Part shown: positions 7,101-14,338 of the stretch, piece by piece
How the letters are laid out: each line of letters begins with the position of its first letter
Numbering within the stretch: position 1 is the stretch's first letter
DNA from: SVFI01 sp045588655
GTDB lineage: Bacteria; Bacillota; Clostridia; Lachnospirales; Lachnospiraceae
DNA length: 37,920 bases
Direction: 5' to 3'
Assembly: GCA_045588655.1 (NCBI GenBank)
Contig: JAZNEP010000047.1
Location: forward strand, 1-37,920
The notes under the pieces: model-generated
The model's database searches: none
Told to the model about the DNA's origin: nothing
What the model saw: only the letters and a program-made list of their open reading frames with translations
Program-made: the position numbers and the translations under genes

Positions 7101-9722
7101 TTATTAACTTATGTATCAGGAAAAGTATATTATTTCACCTGCGACTTTTATCTGGAAAACAGTGAGAACGTGACAGAGTTGTATATTACATACAAAGACG
7201 GTCGTGTGAAGAAAGCTGTTGCGTGCAAAAAGATGGATAATAACGGAAAGTGGAGATTGCAGATTCCGGTAGGTGTAAATGGTTTTGCGCCAAACTTAAA
7301 GCTTGTTGCTGTTACCAATGAATCCGGTTCCGAACAAGAAATGCTTCTTGCAGACTTCCTGATTGAATGGATCATTGACCCGTCAGGCTATATTTATGAA
7401 GCAGTGTCTGAGAACAGAGTCGAAGGTGCAACTGTAACCATATACTACAAGGATGAAGCCGAAAATCAGGTGAAATGGAATGCAGAAGAGTTTAATCAGG
7501 AAAATCCACTTACTTCTGACGAAAACGGAAACTACGGCTGGTTTGTACCTGCAGGTGAGTGGAAGGTGGTAGCAGAAAAAGATGGCTACCGCACAGAAAG
7601 TGAATGGCTTCCTGTGCCTCCTCCACAGCTTGACGTAAACCTTGAACTTGTCAGTACCATGCAGCCTAAGGTAGCAGGTGTTGACCTTGCAAGTGATAAG
7701 ATGCTTGTCCGCTTTGACAACTATGTCCTTGCAGACAGCTTCACAAAAGAAAACGTATCATTAAAAGACACTGCAGATGCAGCAGTGGAAATTGCATCCA
7801 TAGAAGCAGTGGATGCAAAGACAAGAAATGAGGCTTCAATCGCAAAAGAATTCATGGTAACCTTCGCAGCACCGGTTGCAGAAGGCACCTATGCAGCAAC
7901 AGTTGCAGCAGGCGTTAAGAGCTATGCAGATGTAGCGATGAGCAAGGCGCAGACAGTCAGTGACCTGACGATAGCAGGAATCGTGAAAGATCTTAAGACA
8001 CCTGAACTTTTCGTGGTGCTGGCAGGAAAAGATGGTACCTTTAATGTATCCGTAGTATCCGATGAGGAAGTAAACGGACGTATCCTGACTGCAAATAGTG
8101 CAGATGAAAGCAAAGTAAAAGTGGTAGGTACCACAGCAGTGGATGCAGAAGGAAAAGCTACCATTACATTAAACGGTCCGGCGATGACTGAGACAGAGAT
8201 TACACTCGGCGTAGAGAATTCTTCTTTCACCAAAACAGTTTCTGTTATGGTAATGGATAGTGAAGAAGTATTTGACAAGATGTTTGAGTTAAATGATTTA
8301 ACCAAACCTCAGGATTCGGAAGAGCCATCCGTATCCGATAATGACGTACCAAAAGAACCGGAAGATCCAAGCGATCCGACCGAGCCTGAGGATCCGAAAG
8401 ACCCAACAGAACCGGAAGATCCAAGCGATCCGACCGAGCCTGAGGATCCAAAAGACCCGACCGAGCCTGAGGATCCAAGTGATCCAACCGAGCCTGAGGA
8501 TCCAAGTCATCCGACCGAGCCATCCGAACCGGAAGACGACGTTCCTGTAGACATCAGCAGAGCAGTTATAACAGGAATCGAGGACAAAGTTTACACAGGA
8601 AGTACACTCACACAGGATGTGAAAGTATTTGTAAGCGGAAAAGTTCTTGTGAAAGATGTCGACTATACGGTAGCTTACAAGAACAATATTGAAGTGGGAA
8701 CGGCAAAAGTGATCTTTACCGGTATTGGTAACTATACAGGAACCAAGACTGTGACATTTATGATTGAAAAAGCGGAATCAAGCGAACCGGAGGAGCCAAA
8801 CGATCCGCAAGAACCAAGTGATTCGGAAGATCCAACCGAACCGAAAGATCCAACAGAACCGGAAGACCCAAGCGAACCGGTAGAGCCATCGGTATCCGAC
8901 AATGATGTTCCAAAGGACCCAACCGTTTCTGAAAACAACGTTCCGGCAGACCTTGCCAAGGCAGTGGTAACCGGAATTGTAAACAAGGTTTACACCGGAA
9001 GAGCACTGACACAGGATATGAAAGTGACAGTAGACGGAAAAACTCTTGCAAAAGAAGTTGACTATACAGTCGCATACAAGAACAATACAGAAGCAGGAAC
9101 TGCGCAGGCAATCATCACAGGAAAAGGCAGCTACACAGGAAGTAAGACAGTTACCTTTACGATTGAAAAAGCAGCTTCTACTTTAAAAGCAGAAAATGCG
9201 GCATACAGCAAAGCATATGGGGCAAAAGCCTTTACCGTAAAAGTGACAGGTGCAACAGGTGATATGACCTACAAGTCATCCGACACAAAGGTTGCAAAAG
9301 TAAGCAAGAGCGGTAAAGTAACCATCAAAAATACAGGTAGAGCCGTTATTACAGTTTCTGTGGCAGAAAGTAAGAACTACAAAGCCGGAAAAGTGGAAAT
9401 TGTGATCGAGGTTTCACCGAAGAAGGCATCAATTAACTCACTTTCAAGCAAGAAAGCAAAACAGCTGACCGTAACTTGGAAAAAGGATAAGAAAGCAACC
9501 GGATATGAAGTAACATACTCCACAAACAAGAAATTCAAAAAATCCCAGACCAAGACAGTCCTTGTAAAGAAAGCGGGAACCACGAAGGCAACCCTTAAGA
9601 ATTTGAAGAAGGGCAAAACCTATTATGTGAAAGTACGTGCTTACAAGGAAGTGAAAGTGAACGGAAAGAAAGTGAAGATCTACAGCCCTTATAGCAAGGT
9701 GCTGAAGAAAAAAGTAAAATAG
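4110..9722 (+). CDS. giant secreted surface protein with BspA-type LRRs, Ig-like and fibronectin-like domains
   Basis: This 1870-residue protein begins with a signal peptide (basic start, hydrophobic core to about residue 30, likely cut near VMA-AS). Residues about 75-560 hold LRR_5/BspA-type repeats (for example VVIPEGVTYITEEVFAG). Next come Ig-like and adhesin-like modules, a carboxypeptidase-regulatory-like domain (about 1092-1182) and an SbsA-like Ig domain (about 1183-1290). An acidic Pro/Glu/Asp repeat linker spans about 1408-1477. Two homologous modules with YTG and DVDYTVAYKNN motifs (about 1480-1553 and 1612-1688) are separated by a second linker. A Big_2-like domain (about 1690-1771) and a terminal fibronectin III-like domain (about 1772-1870) follow. 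No LPXTG or transmembrane anchor is seen. The ATG at 4110 follows AGGGAGG. The likely role is adhesion or matrix binding at the cell surface, with the ligand unknown. A LytTR regulator diverges upstream. Confidence 0.85.
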   Translation: MRKEKVALKQMLAKLLVFALVFQMTVPVNVMAASVAEEPVQETEIDVTEEEVLPETAAEDFVIDGDGWLTKYTGNATEVVIPEGVTYITEEVFAGKATIEKVVLPDGVCFIGRNAFASCTNLKSINLPATLKGIEEGAFSGCTSLTIDCITLPQNLINLEADAFAGVNVGEVRIEGDLPTRKDVVTCNYAGLSSINASKCTLTYNAVENTSNNGFIRSFFSQGKDKTVVLDFEDADSVNQNSLLSWVQGWYEDTDPDSVKISNMEIKNAPGDAYYFEDGMLFAGTNLLWIGGFLRGEVRIPEGVTWSFGVSGGDPFYSAKDVKVYLPDSMTNIDGVVKEINHPVTIVLPDTLEHLERVTVWFNMIRSALTVVLPESMDNVTFGSASTMNGTTRDVFSEVDTIVIPAAMQKVPDKVLSSAYDLNHIVVESGNETYKSMDGGLYSADGKILYRLPNVKADTTITIPEGVEEIATGAFFAHNSVANLTIELPSTLKKINKYVFESYYTTTKVDLFANKCADDVVLDGAFISKVNKLYVKSENSNWAKKVPCSELIVGNSSVKANVLVKNEDGSTSPCPKGGYSVWVYDANGDIVSDLCAVNADGTVDFFIPQNGTYTLQFNPTMTDGNVYKSFVTDACELVLGEQITIEDVVFERIPVIKVQTNETNVIGYVYDADGKFVCDMSLRDDNLVSEGLKQGTYTVILHKGSDALMKQNCLSDYEELGLKEGEHYAKISGVTIEDKDVSYGEQNVPVVTESGILKTEKCSYITSGIQNPNAGYVNLEIIYAVDESKFNGENAELAVTLPENVKYVADSARFVKGTESTACNAQEGNAAVTFNVGNNLEGVVRFAVEVNGEVDGVSVACLNTTAGKEVIGSVEFSMNTLTMRAPEYTATESVNITGEAPKGKEVSVYIGDVLLGKTTANVAGIWSLDITLPNPVANETYVLNARVQTGSEVVLAYEDVIYLPKAPQVKQIKYHYPQCGGNGYFNVDMNTLRGERVLLTYVSGKVYYFTCDFYLENSENVTELYITYKDGRVKKAVACKKMDNNGKWRLQIPVGVNGFAPNLKLVAVTNESGSEQEMLLADFLIEWIIDPSGYIYEAVSENRVEGATVTIYYKDEAENQVKWNAEEFNQENPLTSDENGNYGWFVPAGEWKVVAEKDGYRTESEWLPVPPPQLDVNLELVSTMQPKVAGVDLASDKMLVRFDNYVLADSFTKENVSLKDTADAAVEIASIEAVDAKTRNEASIAKEFMVTFAAPVAEGTYAATVAAGVKSYADVAMSKAQTVSDLTIAGIVKDLKTPELFVVLAGKDGTFNVSVVSDEEVNGRILTANSADESKVKVVGTTAVDAEGKATITLNGPAMTETEITLGVENSSFTKTVSVMVMDSEEVFDKMFELNDLTKPQDSEEPSVSDNDVPKEPEDPSDPTEPEDPKDPTEPEDPSDPTEPEDPKDPTEPEDPSDPTEPEDPSHPTEPSEPEDDVPVDISRAVITGIEDKVYTGSTLTQDVKVFVSGKVLVKDVDYTVAYKNNIEVGTAKVIFTGIGNYTGTKTVTFMIEKAESSEPEEPNDPQEPSDSEDPTEPKDPTEPEDPSEPVEPSVSDNDVPKDPTVSENNVPADLAKAVVTGIVNKVYTGRALTQDMKVTVDGKTLAKEVDYTVAYKNNTEAGTAQAIITGKGSYTGSKTVTFTIEKAASTLKAENAAYSKAYGAKAFTVKVTGATGDMTYKSSDTKVAKVSKSGKVTIKNTGRAVITVSVAESKNYKAGKVEIVIEVSPKKASINSLSSKKAKQLTVTWKKDKKATGYEVTYSTNKKFKKSQTKTVLVKKAGTTKATLKNLKKGKTYYVKVRAYKEVKVNGKKVKIYSPYSKVLKKKVK
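8355..8530 (+). repeat. 27/54-bp in-frame tandem repeats coding the PEDP linker
   Basis: The nine-residue unit PEDP(S/K)DPTE is reiterated, giving a 27-bp period. A 41-bp stretch at 8355-8395 recurs identically at 8409-8449, showing a 54-bp higher-order unit. Being a multiple of three, copy-number changes would keep frame. A related but more diverged linker lies at about 8772-8945, and the phrase SVSDNDVP occurs in both linkers. Confidence 0.85.
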
Positions 9723-9737
9723 CATAATATCCTCCTT

Positions 9738-9780
9738 AAGTCCCGCTTGCGTGTGCCATGTCGCAGGCGGGGCTTGTTTT
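9738..9780 (+). terminator. rho-independent terminator of the surface protein gene
   Basis: A 14-bp stem (9738-9751 with 9762-9775, with G-U pairs) is followed by TTGTTTT shortly after the stop at 9722. Confidence 0.75.
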
Positions 9781-9905
9781 GTAGTATTCCGGATGTTATA
9801 GTATTCATGGTGTTTTTACGAAAGAACATGAAAAATATTTTCGGTAAAAACCAGTACAGAGTAAATGCCTATCTAAGGATAGAAAGTTTGAGAGGAGAAC
9901 ACATT

Positions 9906-10142
9906 ATGATAAATCCGGCAATAGCAATGAAACTTATGGCAGCGAAAAACGCTTTTACAAACAATCATCCTAAATTTGTATCTTTTTTAAGTGCGGTATT
10001 TGGAAGCGGAATTGTCGAGGATACAATCATCGAAATTACGGTTACAAAGCCGGGGCAGGACCCGATTACTTCCAATATCAAAATCAGACAGGAAGATTTG
10101 GAACTGATGAACACATTAAAAGAGATGGGGAAAAATGTATAA
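9906..10142 (+). CDS. 78-residue hypothetical protein
   Basis: The ATG at 9906 follows AGAGGAG (9891-9897). A longer open frame exists upstream, but it runs back into the preceding terminator and has no ribosome-binding site, so the short form is preferred. The product is a small soluble protein (start MINPAIAMKLMAAKNAF, then FVSFLSAVFGSGIVEDTIIEI, a polar middle and a helical end). There is no signal peptide, no membrane segment and no motif I recognise. It stands immediately upstream of a flagellin gene, 101 bases away, with a possible promoter between them, so a link to motility is only positional. Confidence 0.65.
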   Translation: MINPAIAMKLMAAKNAFTNNHPKFVSFLSAVFGSGIVEDTIIEITVTKPGQDPITSNIKIRQEDLELMNTLKEMGKNV

Positions 10143-10160
10143 GTCAATCCATATCTTGTA

Positions 10161-10188
10161 TTTTACAAACGGTGAAAAGTATTATACA
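10161..10188 (+). promoter_or_regulatory. weak candidate promoter of the flagellin gene
   Basis: TTTTAC (10161-10166) and TATACA (10183-10188) are 16 bp apart. No sigma-28 flagellar promoter could be recognised with confidence. Confidence 0.3.
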
Positions 10189-10243
10189 ATTTAAGTATAA
10201 GTAGGGATTTTATTGTTTTATACATAGAGAAAGGAGGCCTTTT

Positions 10244-10993
10244 ATGGGTGTATCGGGAATTGGGGCAGGAAGCCCGTATGAAGCACTTAGTAGTGGATAT
10301 CAGATTAACAGAGCGGCGGATGATGCATCAGGATTGGCGATTAGCGAGAAGCTGGCCACACAAACAACCGGATTTGATGTAGGTGCGTCCAATGCACAGG
10401 ACGGAATCAGTATGATGAACGTTGCTGAGGGGGCATTATCAGGGATCCAGGATTCTCTTCAGAGAATACGCGAACTGGCGCTGAAAGCAAGCAATGGACT
10501 TTACACCGCGGATGATAAGGCCTATATTCAGAAAGAGATAGATGGCCTAAAGCAGTCGATTCAAGAGACGGCAAAGGGAACCTCTTTTAATGAGATGACA
10601 CTTTTGGATGGAAGTAAGGCTGGTGTAGATCTTGCGACTAATCCTTCCGGTACCGGTATGGAGATTCAGATGGTAAACTCCACCTTGGAAGCACTTGGGA
10701 TTGCTGATTTTGATGTGACGGGTAGTTTTGATTTAAAGGCTATTGACAAGGCGATGCAAAAGGTCAGTGAGGCAAGGAGTTCTCTGGGAGCACAGACAAA
10801 TGCACTAGGACACACGATTTCTTATAATAATTATGCGAAATATAATATGACTGCTGCAGAAAGTCGTATCCGAGATACGGACTATGCCAAGGAGCTGATG
10901 AATAAAAACAAAGAGGAAATTCTTGAGAAGTATCGTATCTTTGGGATGCAGGCTAAAAAAGATGCAGAGGCAGGCATTTTGAGATTTTTTTAA
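10244..10993 (+). CDS. flagellin-family protein with truncated N-terminal D0 region
   Basis: This 249-residue flagellin begins with 14 unrelated residues and enters the conserved family sequence at residue 15 (LSSGYQINRAADDASGLAIS). In normal flagellins that motif begins about 15 residues later, after a hydrophobic D0 helix that is missing here. D1 is intact and includes LQRIRELALKASNG (about 72-85), the segment known in other flagellins as the TLR5 contact. The C-terminal flagellin domain is present (SRIRDTDYAKELMNKNKEEI) with an unusual basic end (KYRIFGMQAKKDAEAGILRF). The variable D2/D3 part is nearly absent. AAGGAGG sits six bases before the ATG, and an in-frame stop at 10202 rules out a longer form. 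It may be a minor filament subunit or a secreted, non-polymerising paralogue. No other flagellar gene is in the window. Confidence 0.85.
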   Translation: MGVSGIGAGSPYEALSSGYQINRAADDASGLAISEKLATQTTGFDVGASNAQDGISMMNVAEGALSGIQDSLQRIRELALKASNGLYTADDKAYIQKEIDGLKQSIQETAKGTSFNEMTLLDGSKAGVDLATNPSGTGMEIQMVNSTLEALGIADFDVTGSFDLKAIDKAMQKVSEARSSLGAQTNALGHTISYNNYAKYNMTAAESRIRDTDYAKELMNKNKEEILEKYRIFGMQAKKDAEAGILRFF

Positions 10994-11008
10994 GCGAGAA
11001 ACATAACA

Positions 11009-11041
11009 GGGCACGGAAGAAATTTCTGTGCTCCTTTTTTT
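11009..11041 (+). terminator. terminator after the flagellin gene
   Basis: A stem of about 10 bp (from GGGCACGGAA, paired with TTCTGTGCTC) is followed by a run of T to 11041. It lies 16 bases past the flagellin stop. Confidence 0.8.
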
Positions 11042-11169
11042 GCACTTAAGAAATAACATGAAATAGCTGATACCTATGTTAGATAATTTCTGTATTATAG
11101 TTTGCGGGGTGAATTGTCTAATAACTTGCTTTTTTTTGCTTTTTTTGCAGATTTTTCCACATATACGGA

Positions 11170-11198
11170 TTGCTTCTGTAGAAATTGAGTGATATAAT
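11170..11198 (+). promoter_or_regulatory. sigma-A promoter of the EAL gene
   Basis: TTGCTT (11170-11175), a 17-bp spacer and a perfect TATAAT (11193-11198). It places the transcript start near 11205, which excludes the upstream alternative start at 11185 for the following gene. Confidence 0.7.
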
Positions 11199-11265
11199 CA
11201 TTGGCAAAGGGTGGATTATTAAAGGTATTGCTACGGTTGTATATAGGAGAAGGGAGCGGGTATGT

Positions 11266-12471
11266 ATGTCAAAATTTGGTGACGAAGTTCTGGATCTTGT
11301 ACAGGAAGCGTATGCAAAAAGAGAGATTAAGGCATATTTTCAACCGCAATTTGATGCTGTTACAGGCAAAATAGTATCTGCTGAAGCTTTAGCACGTTGG
11401 ATAAAAGACGATGGTACGATTATTATGCCTGGTGAATATATTCCTCAGTTGGAACAATCAGATGCAATTTGGGAGCTTGACTGGTATATGCTCAGAGAAA
11501 TCTGTATATCACTGCGAGAACAGATGGAACGAAAGATTCCGTGCGTGAAAGTTTCGGTGAATTTTTCCAGAAAGCATATTACAGATAAGGATTTTACCAA
11601 GAAATTGTGTAAGATTGTAGATGAGTATGAAATCGATCATAAAATGATTGAAGTGGAGATTACAGAGTCTGCCATGGTTTTCAGTGCGGCGCAGGAGTTG
11701 GATAATTTTATTAATTCCATTCGTGCAGCAGGGTTTACGGTTGCGATTGACGATTTTGGTTGTGGTCTTTCATCGCTTAGTACGGTGAAGGATGTTTCGA
11801 TCGATGTTTTAAAAATCGACCGGACACTCCTTAGTAGAAACTGTGAAGATGAGAAAGAGAGAATTGTTCTGGAGAGCATTTTGGATTTTGCTCACAGACT
11901 AAAGCTTGTTACAGTTGCGGAAGGTGTGGAGACAGAAGAGCAGGTGGGATTTCTTAGAACCTGCGGATGTGAACTGATTCAGGGATTTTTGTTTGCAAAA
12001 CCTATGCCACAGGAAGCGTTTTGGGAGATGTGCAAGCAGAAGGAGACGGAAGAGTTTACGGAAGACATACTCTATGCCCAGAGTCCGATTAGTGCCACGC
12101 AGCTACTTTTGGATGCAATTTATATTAGATATCCTTTGATTTTGTATGTGAATTTGACACGGAACAGCTATTACATGATGATGTACGAGAATTTTACGCG
12201 AACAAGCTGTGTTTCTGCAGGTAAGTTTAATGAGTGCATTGATCATGCAGTTTCAACGTTACATCCGGATGATCAGGAAAGTTTCCGTGAGACGTTCTGT
12301 CTGGAAAATCAGATGGCAGCATATGAACGCGGGGAGAAATACATATCGCTGATTTCGCGTCAACTTGGAGATGATAATGTCTACCGTCGCGTGGAAACGA
12401 CGAATTATTTTGTTAAGAGTCCGTCGGTGGATGATGTTTTGGTAATTAGTTTAAATCACAATTTGGATTAG
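11266..12471 (+). CDS. EAL-domain cyclic-di-GMP phosphodiesterase with PAS-like C-terminal domain
   Basis: This 401-residue cytoplasmic enzyme is predicted to hydrolyse c-di-GMP to pGpG. Residues about 20-255 are an EAL domain with the full set of metal and catalytic residues: EAL at 40-42, Asn99, Glu134 (ITES), Asp162-Asp163 (IDDFG), Lys183 (LKID), Glu219 and Glu222 (VAEGVE) and Gln239 (IQGF). It therefore looks active. Residues about 275-401 form a PAS-like domain of a type common in Lachnospiraceae c-di-GMP proteins (LILYVNLTRNSYYMM, HPDDQESF, AYERGEKYISLISRQ, YRRVETTNYFVKSPSVDDV). No membrane segment is visible. The ATG at 11266 follows GAAGGGAG and lies downstream of a good promoter. Next to a flagellin, it may tune the motile/sessile switch; that link is inference. 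Confidence 0.93.
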   Translation: MSKFGDEVLDLVQEAYAKREIKAYFQPQFDAVTGKIVSAEALARWIKDDGTIIMPGEYIPQLEQSDAIWELDWYMLREICISLREQMERKIPCVKVSVNFSRKHITDKDFTKKLCKIVDEYEIDHKMIEVEITESAMVFSAAQELDNFINSIRAAGFTVAIDDFGCGLSSLSTVKDVSIDVLKIDRTLLSRNCEDEKERIVLESILDFAHRLKLVTVAEGVETEEQVGFLRTCGCELIQGFLFAKPMPQEAFWEMCKQKETEEFTEDILYAQSPISATQLLLDAIYIRYPLILYVNLTRNSYYMMMYENFTRTSCVSAGKFNECIDHAVSTLHPDDQESFRETFCLENQMAAYERGEKYISLISRQLGDDNVYRRVETTNYFVKSPSVDDVLVISLNHNLD

Positions 12472-12509
12472 TCCGGATTTGTGAAAATGCACATGATAAA
12501 TAGAAATAG

Positions 12510-12552
12510 AAAACCCTTTCGCATGTTTATTTGAGTGTGGGAAGGGTTTTTT
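12510..12552 (+). terminator. terminator after the EAL gene
   Basis: AAAACCCTT (12510-12518) pairs with AAGGGTTTT (12542-12550) and continues into T residues, 39 bases past the stop. Confidence 0.8.
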
Positions 12553-12614
12553 GTTGCATACAGAGGCAAAATAGCGTAAAATCATGGATGGCAGATTGCA
12601 TATATAGATTTGGT

Positions 12615-12643
12615 TTGCAATATCCCAAAAGTGGGGATAATAA
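12615..12643 (+). promoter_or_regulatory. promoter of the sufCB genes with an internal palindrome
   Basis: TTGCAA (12615-12620) and TAATAA (12638-12643) are 17 bp apart. The spacer contains a perfect inverted repeat, TATCCC (12621-12626) and GGGATA (12634-12639), separated by 7 bp. It would let a dimeric repressor block the promoter. The identity of such a regulator is unknown. Confidence 0.5.
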
Positions 12644-12679
12644 TAGAAGAATACAGGCAGAAATAGTTGGGAGAATGGA

Positions 12680-13399
12680 ATGTTAGAATTAAAAAATATC
12701 AGCTATGAAGTAGAAGATAATAAAGAAATATTAAAAGATATCAGCGTCACAATTGACGATCATTTCGTAGCAATTACAGGACCGAACGGCGGGGGTAAAT
12801 CCACGCTTGTCAAAATTATTGCCGGGATTGTGAAACCAACCAGCGGGCAGATTCTTTTGGACGGGGAGGATATTACGGAGCTTAATATTACGGAGCGTGC
12901 AAAAAAAGGAGTCAGCTTCGCGTTTCAGCAACCGGTACATTTTAAAGGACTCACAGTTAAGGATTTGATTACGATTGCAGCGGGAAAAGCGATGACCGTG
13001 ACTGAAATATGCGAGATATTATCGGAGGTCGGACTCTGCGCAAGAGAATATGTAAATCGCGAGATTAATGCAAGCTTATCCGGCGGAGAGTTGAAGCGAA
13101 TTGAAATCGCGATGATTAAAGCGCGGGGGACCAAACTTTCCATCTTCGATGAACCGGAAGCCGGAATTGACCTGTGGAGTTTTAACAGCTTGATTAAAGT
13201 GTTTGAAAAAATGAGAGATGAGATTAACGGTACCATCCTTATTATTTCCCATCAGGAGCGTATTTTAAATATAGCGGACAAGATTATCGTGATTGCGGAT
13301 GGGAAGTTGGAAAGTGTAGGTAAAAAAGAGGAAGTGCTTCCGTCGCTTCTTCATACAGCCAAGGCATGCAAAACGCTTGTGGACAAGAATGAAAGGTAG
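12680..13399 (+). CDS. sufC: SufC-type ABC ATPase of a minimal Fe-S assembly system
   Basis: This 239-residue cytoplasmic ATPase has Walker A GPNGGGKST (34-42), the signature LSGGELKR (133-140), Walker B LSIFDEPEAGID (153-164) and the H-loop in IISHQE. The extended signature, the DEPEAGID sequence and the absence of any transporter permease point to SufC rather than a transport ATPase. It is followed after nine bases by a SufB/SufD-type scaffold gene, the compact two-gene arrangement found in many anaerobes and described as the ancestral SMS (SmsC/SmsB) type. The usual SufS, SufU and SufD genes are not adjacent. The ATG at 12680 follows TTGGGAG. It drives Fe-S cluster assembly on its partner by ATP hydrolysis. 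Confidence 0.92.
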   Translation: MLELKNISYEVEDNKEILKDISVTIDDHFVAITGPNGGGKSTLVKIIAGIVKPTSGQILLDGEDITELNITERAKKGVSFAFQQPVHFKGLTVKDLITIAAGKAMTVTEICEILSEVGLCAREYVNREINASLSGGELKRIEIAMIKARGTKLSIFDEPEAGIDLWSFNSLIKVFEKMRDEINGTILIISHQERILNIADKIIVIADGKLESVGKKEEVLPSLLHTAKACKTLVDKNER

Positions 13400-13407
13400 G
13401 AACTAAG

Positions 13408-14325
13408 ATGGATATCATACAGAAGAATTTACTTGAGCAGGTCGCCGGACTTCATGAGGTTCCGGAGGGAGCGTATAATATCCGGGCAAATGGAGAAAAG
13501 GTCGCCAGAAATACCACAGCCAATATTGATATTGTCACCAAAGAGGACAAGGACGGAATCGATATTGTGATTAAGCCGGGAACCAAAAATGAAAGTGTCC
13601 ACATTCCGGTGGTACTGAGCCAGAGTGGGATACAGGAAAGTGTCTATAATGATTTTTACATTGGCGAGGATGCGGATGTGACGATTGTGGCAGGATGTGG
13701 TATTCACAACTGTGGTGTAGATACATCAAAGCATGAAGGAATTCATACCTTCTATTTGGAAAAAAATGCGAAAGTGCGTTATATTGAGAAACATTATGGT
13801 GAAGGAGACGGAAATGGTGAAAATGTTATGAATCCGGTCACCATTGTTCATTTGAAAGAAAATGCGCATCTGGAGATGGAAACGACACAGATTAAAGGAA
13901 TTGATTCAACTATCCGTGTGACCAAAGGCGATTTGGCACAGGGGGCGTTTCTGGAAGTAAGAGAAAAAATCATGACGCACGGAAAGCAGTACGCAAAGAC
14001 AGATTTTTCAATTGATATGAACGGAGAAGCCTGCAGCTGTAATCTGATTTCAAGATCCGTAGCAAAAGGAAACTCAAAACAGGATTTCTTCTCTGTGATG
14101 AATGGAAATGCGGCTTGTAGCGGTCACAGTGAATGTGATGCGATCATTATGGATAACGCTTGCGTGACAGCAAGCCCTCAGCTGACGGCAAATCATATTG
14201 ATGCAAATCTGATTCATGAGGCTGCGATTGGAAAAATTGCAGGGGAACAGTTAATTAAACTGATGACACTTGGATTGACGGAACAAGAAGCAGAAGAACA
14301 GATTATCCAGGGATTTTTGAAATAA
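13408..14325 (+). CDS. sufB: SufB/SufD-family Fe-S scaffold protein (SmsB-like)
   Basis: This 305-residue protein is shorter than canonical SufB (about 470-490) and consists mainly of the beta-helix core and the C-terminal helical SufC-binding part. Family features are VTIVAGCGIHNCGVDTSKH (conserved Cys residues), the repeated beta-helix strands, SVMNGNAACSGHSECDAI, and the C-terminal ANLIHEAAIGKIAGEQLIKL, which corresponds to the SufB/D segment near the cluster site and SufC interface. It would form the SufBC-type complex with the preceding ATPase and build Fe-S clusters in the cytoplasm. The short length fits the minimal two-gene SMS type. Start ATG 13408 has AGGAA upstream. It probably shares a transcript with the dihydrouridine synthase gene 13 bases downstream. 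Confidence 0.9.
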   Translation: MDIIQKNLLEQVAGLHEVPEGAYNIRANGEKVARNTTANIDIVTKEDKDGIDIVIKPGTKNESVHIPVVLSQSGIQESVYNDFYIGEDADVTIVAGCGIHNCGVDTSKHEGIHTFYLEKNAKVRYIEKHYGEGDGNGENVMNPVTIVHLKENAHLEMETTQIKGIDSTIRVTKGDLAQGAFLEVREKIMTHGKQYAKTDFSIDMNGEACSCNLISRSVAKGNSKQDFFSVMNGNAACSGHSECDAIIMDNACVTASPQLTANHIDANLIHEAAIGKIAGEQLIKLMTLGLTEQEAEEQIIQGFLK

Positions 14326-14338
14326 CATGGGAGATAAA

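Noticed and set aside
8245..8523. Long minus-strand and alternative-frame ORFs across the PEDP repeats
   Set aside because: They arise from the repetitive GC-biased codons of the true plus-strand frame and have no starts with ribosome-binding sites.
9747..9905. N-terminal 53-residue extension of the small protein before the flagellin
   Set aside because: It begins inside the preceding terminator hairpin and has no ribosome-binding site.
10161..10244. Sigma-28 flagellar promoter before the flagellin
   Set aside because: No convincing match to a flagellar sigma-factor consensus could be found.
11185..11265. Upstream start for the EAL protein
   Set aside because: The predicted TATAAT is at 11193-11198, so codons before about 11205 would not be transcribed. 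The ATG at 11266 has a good ribosome-binding site.
12621..12639. Palindrome read as a Fur or IscR box
   Set aside because: The arms TATCCC/GGGATA do not match the consensus of either regulator, so it is reported only as an unassigned inverted repeat.
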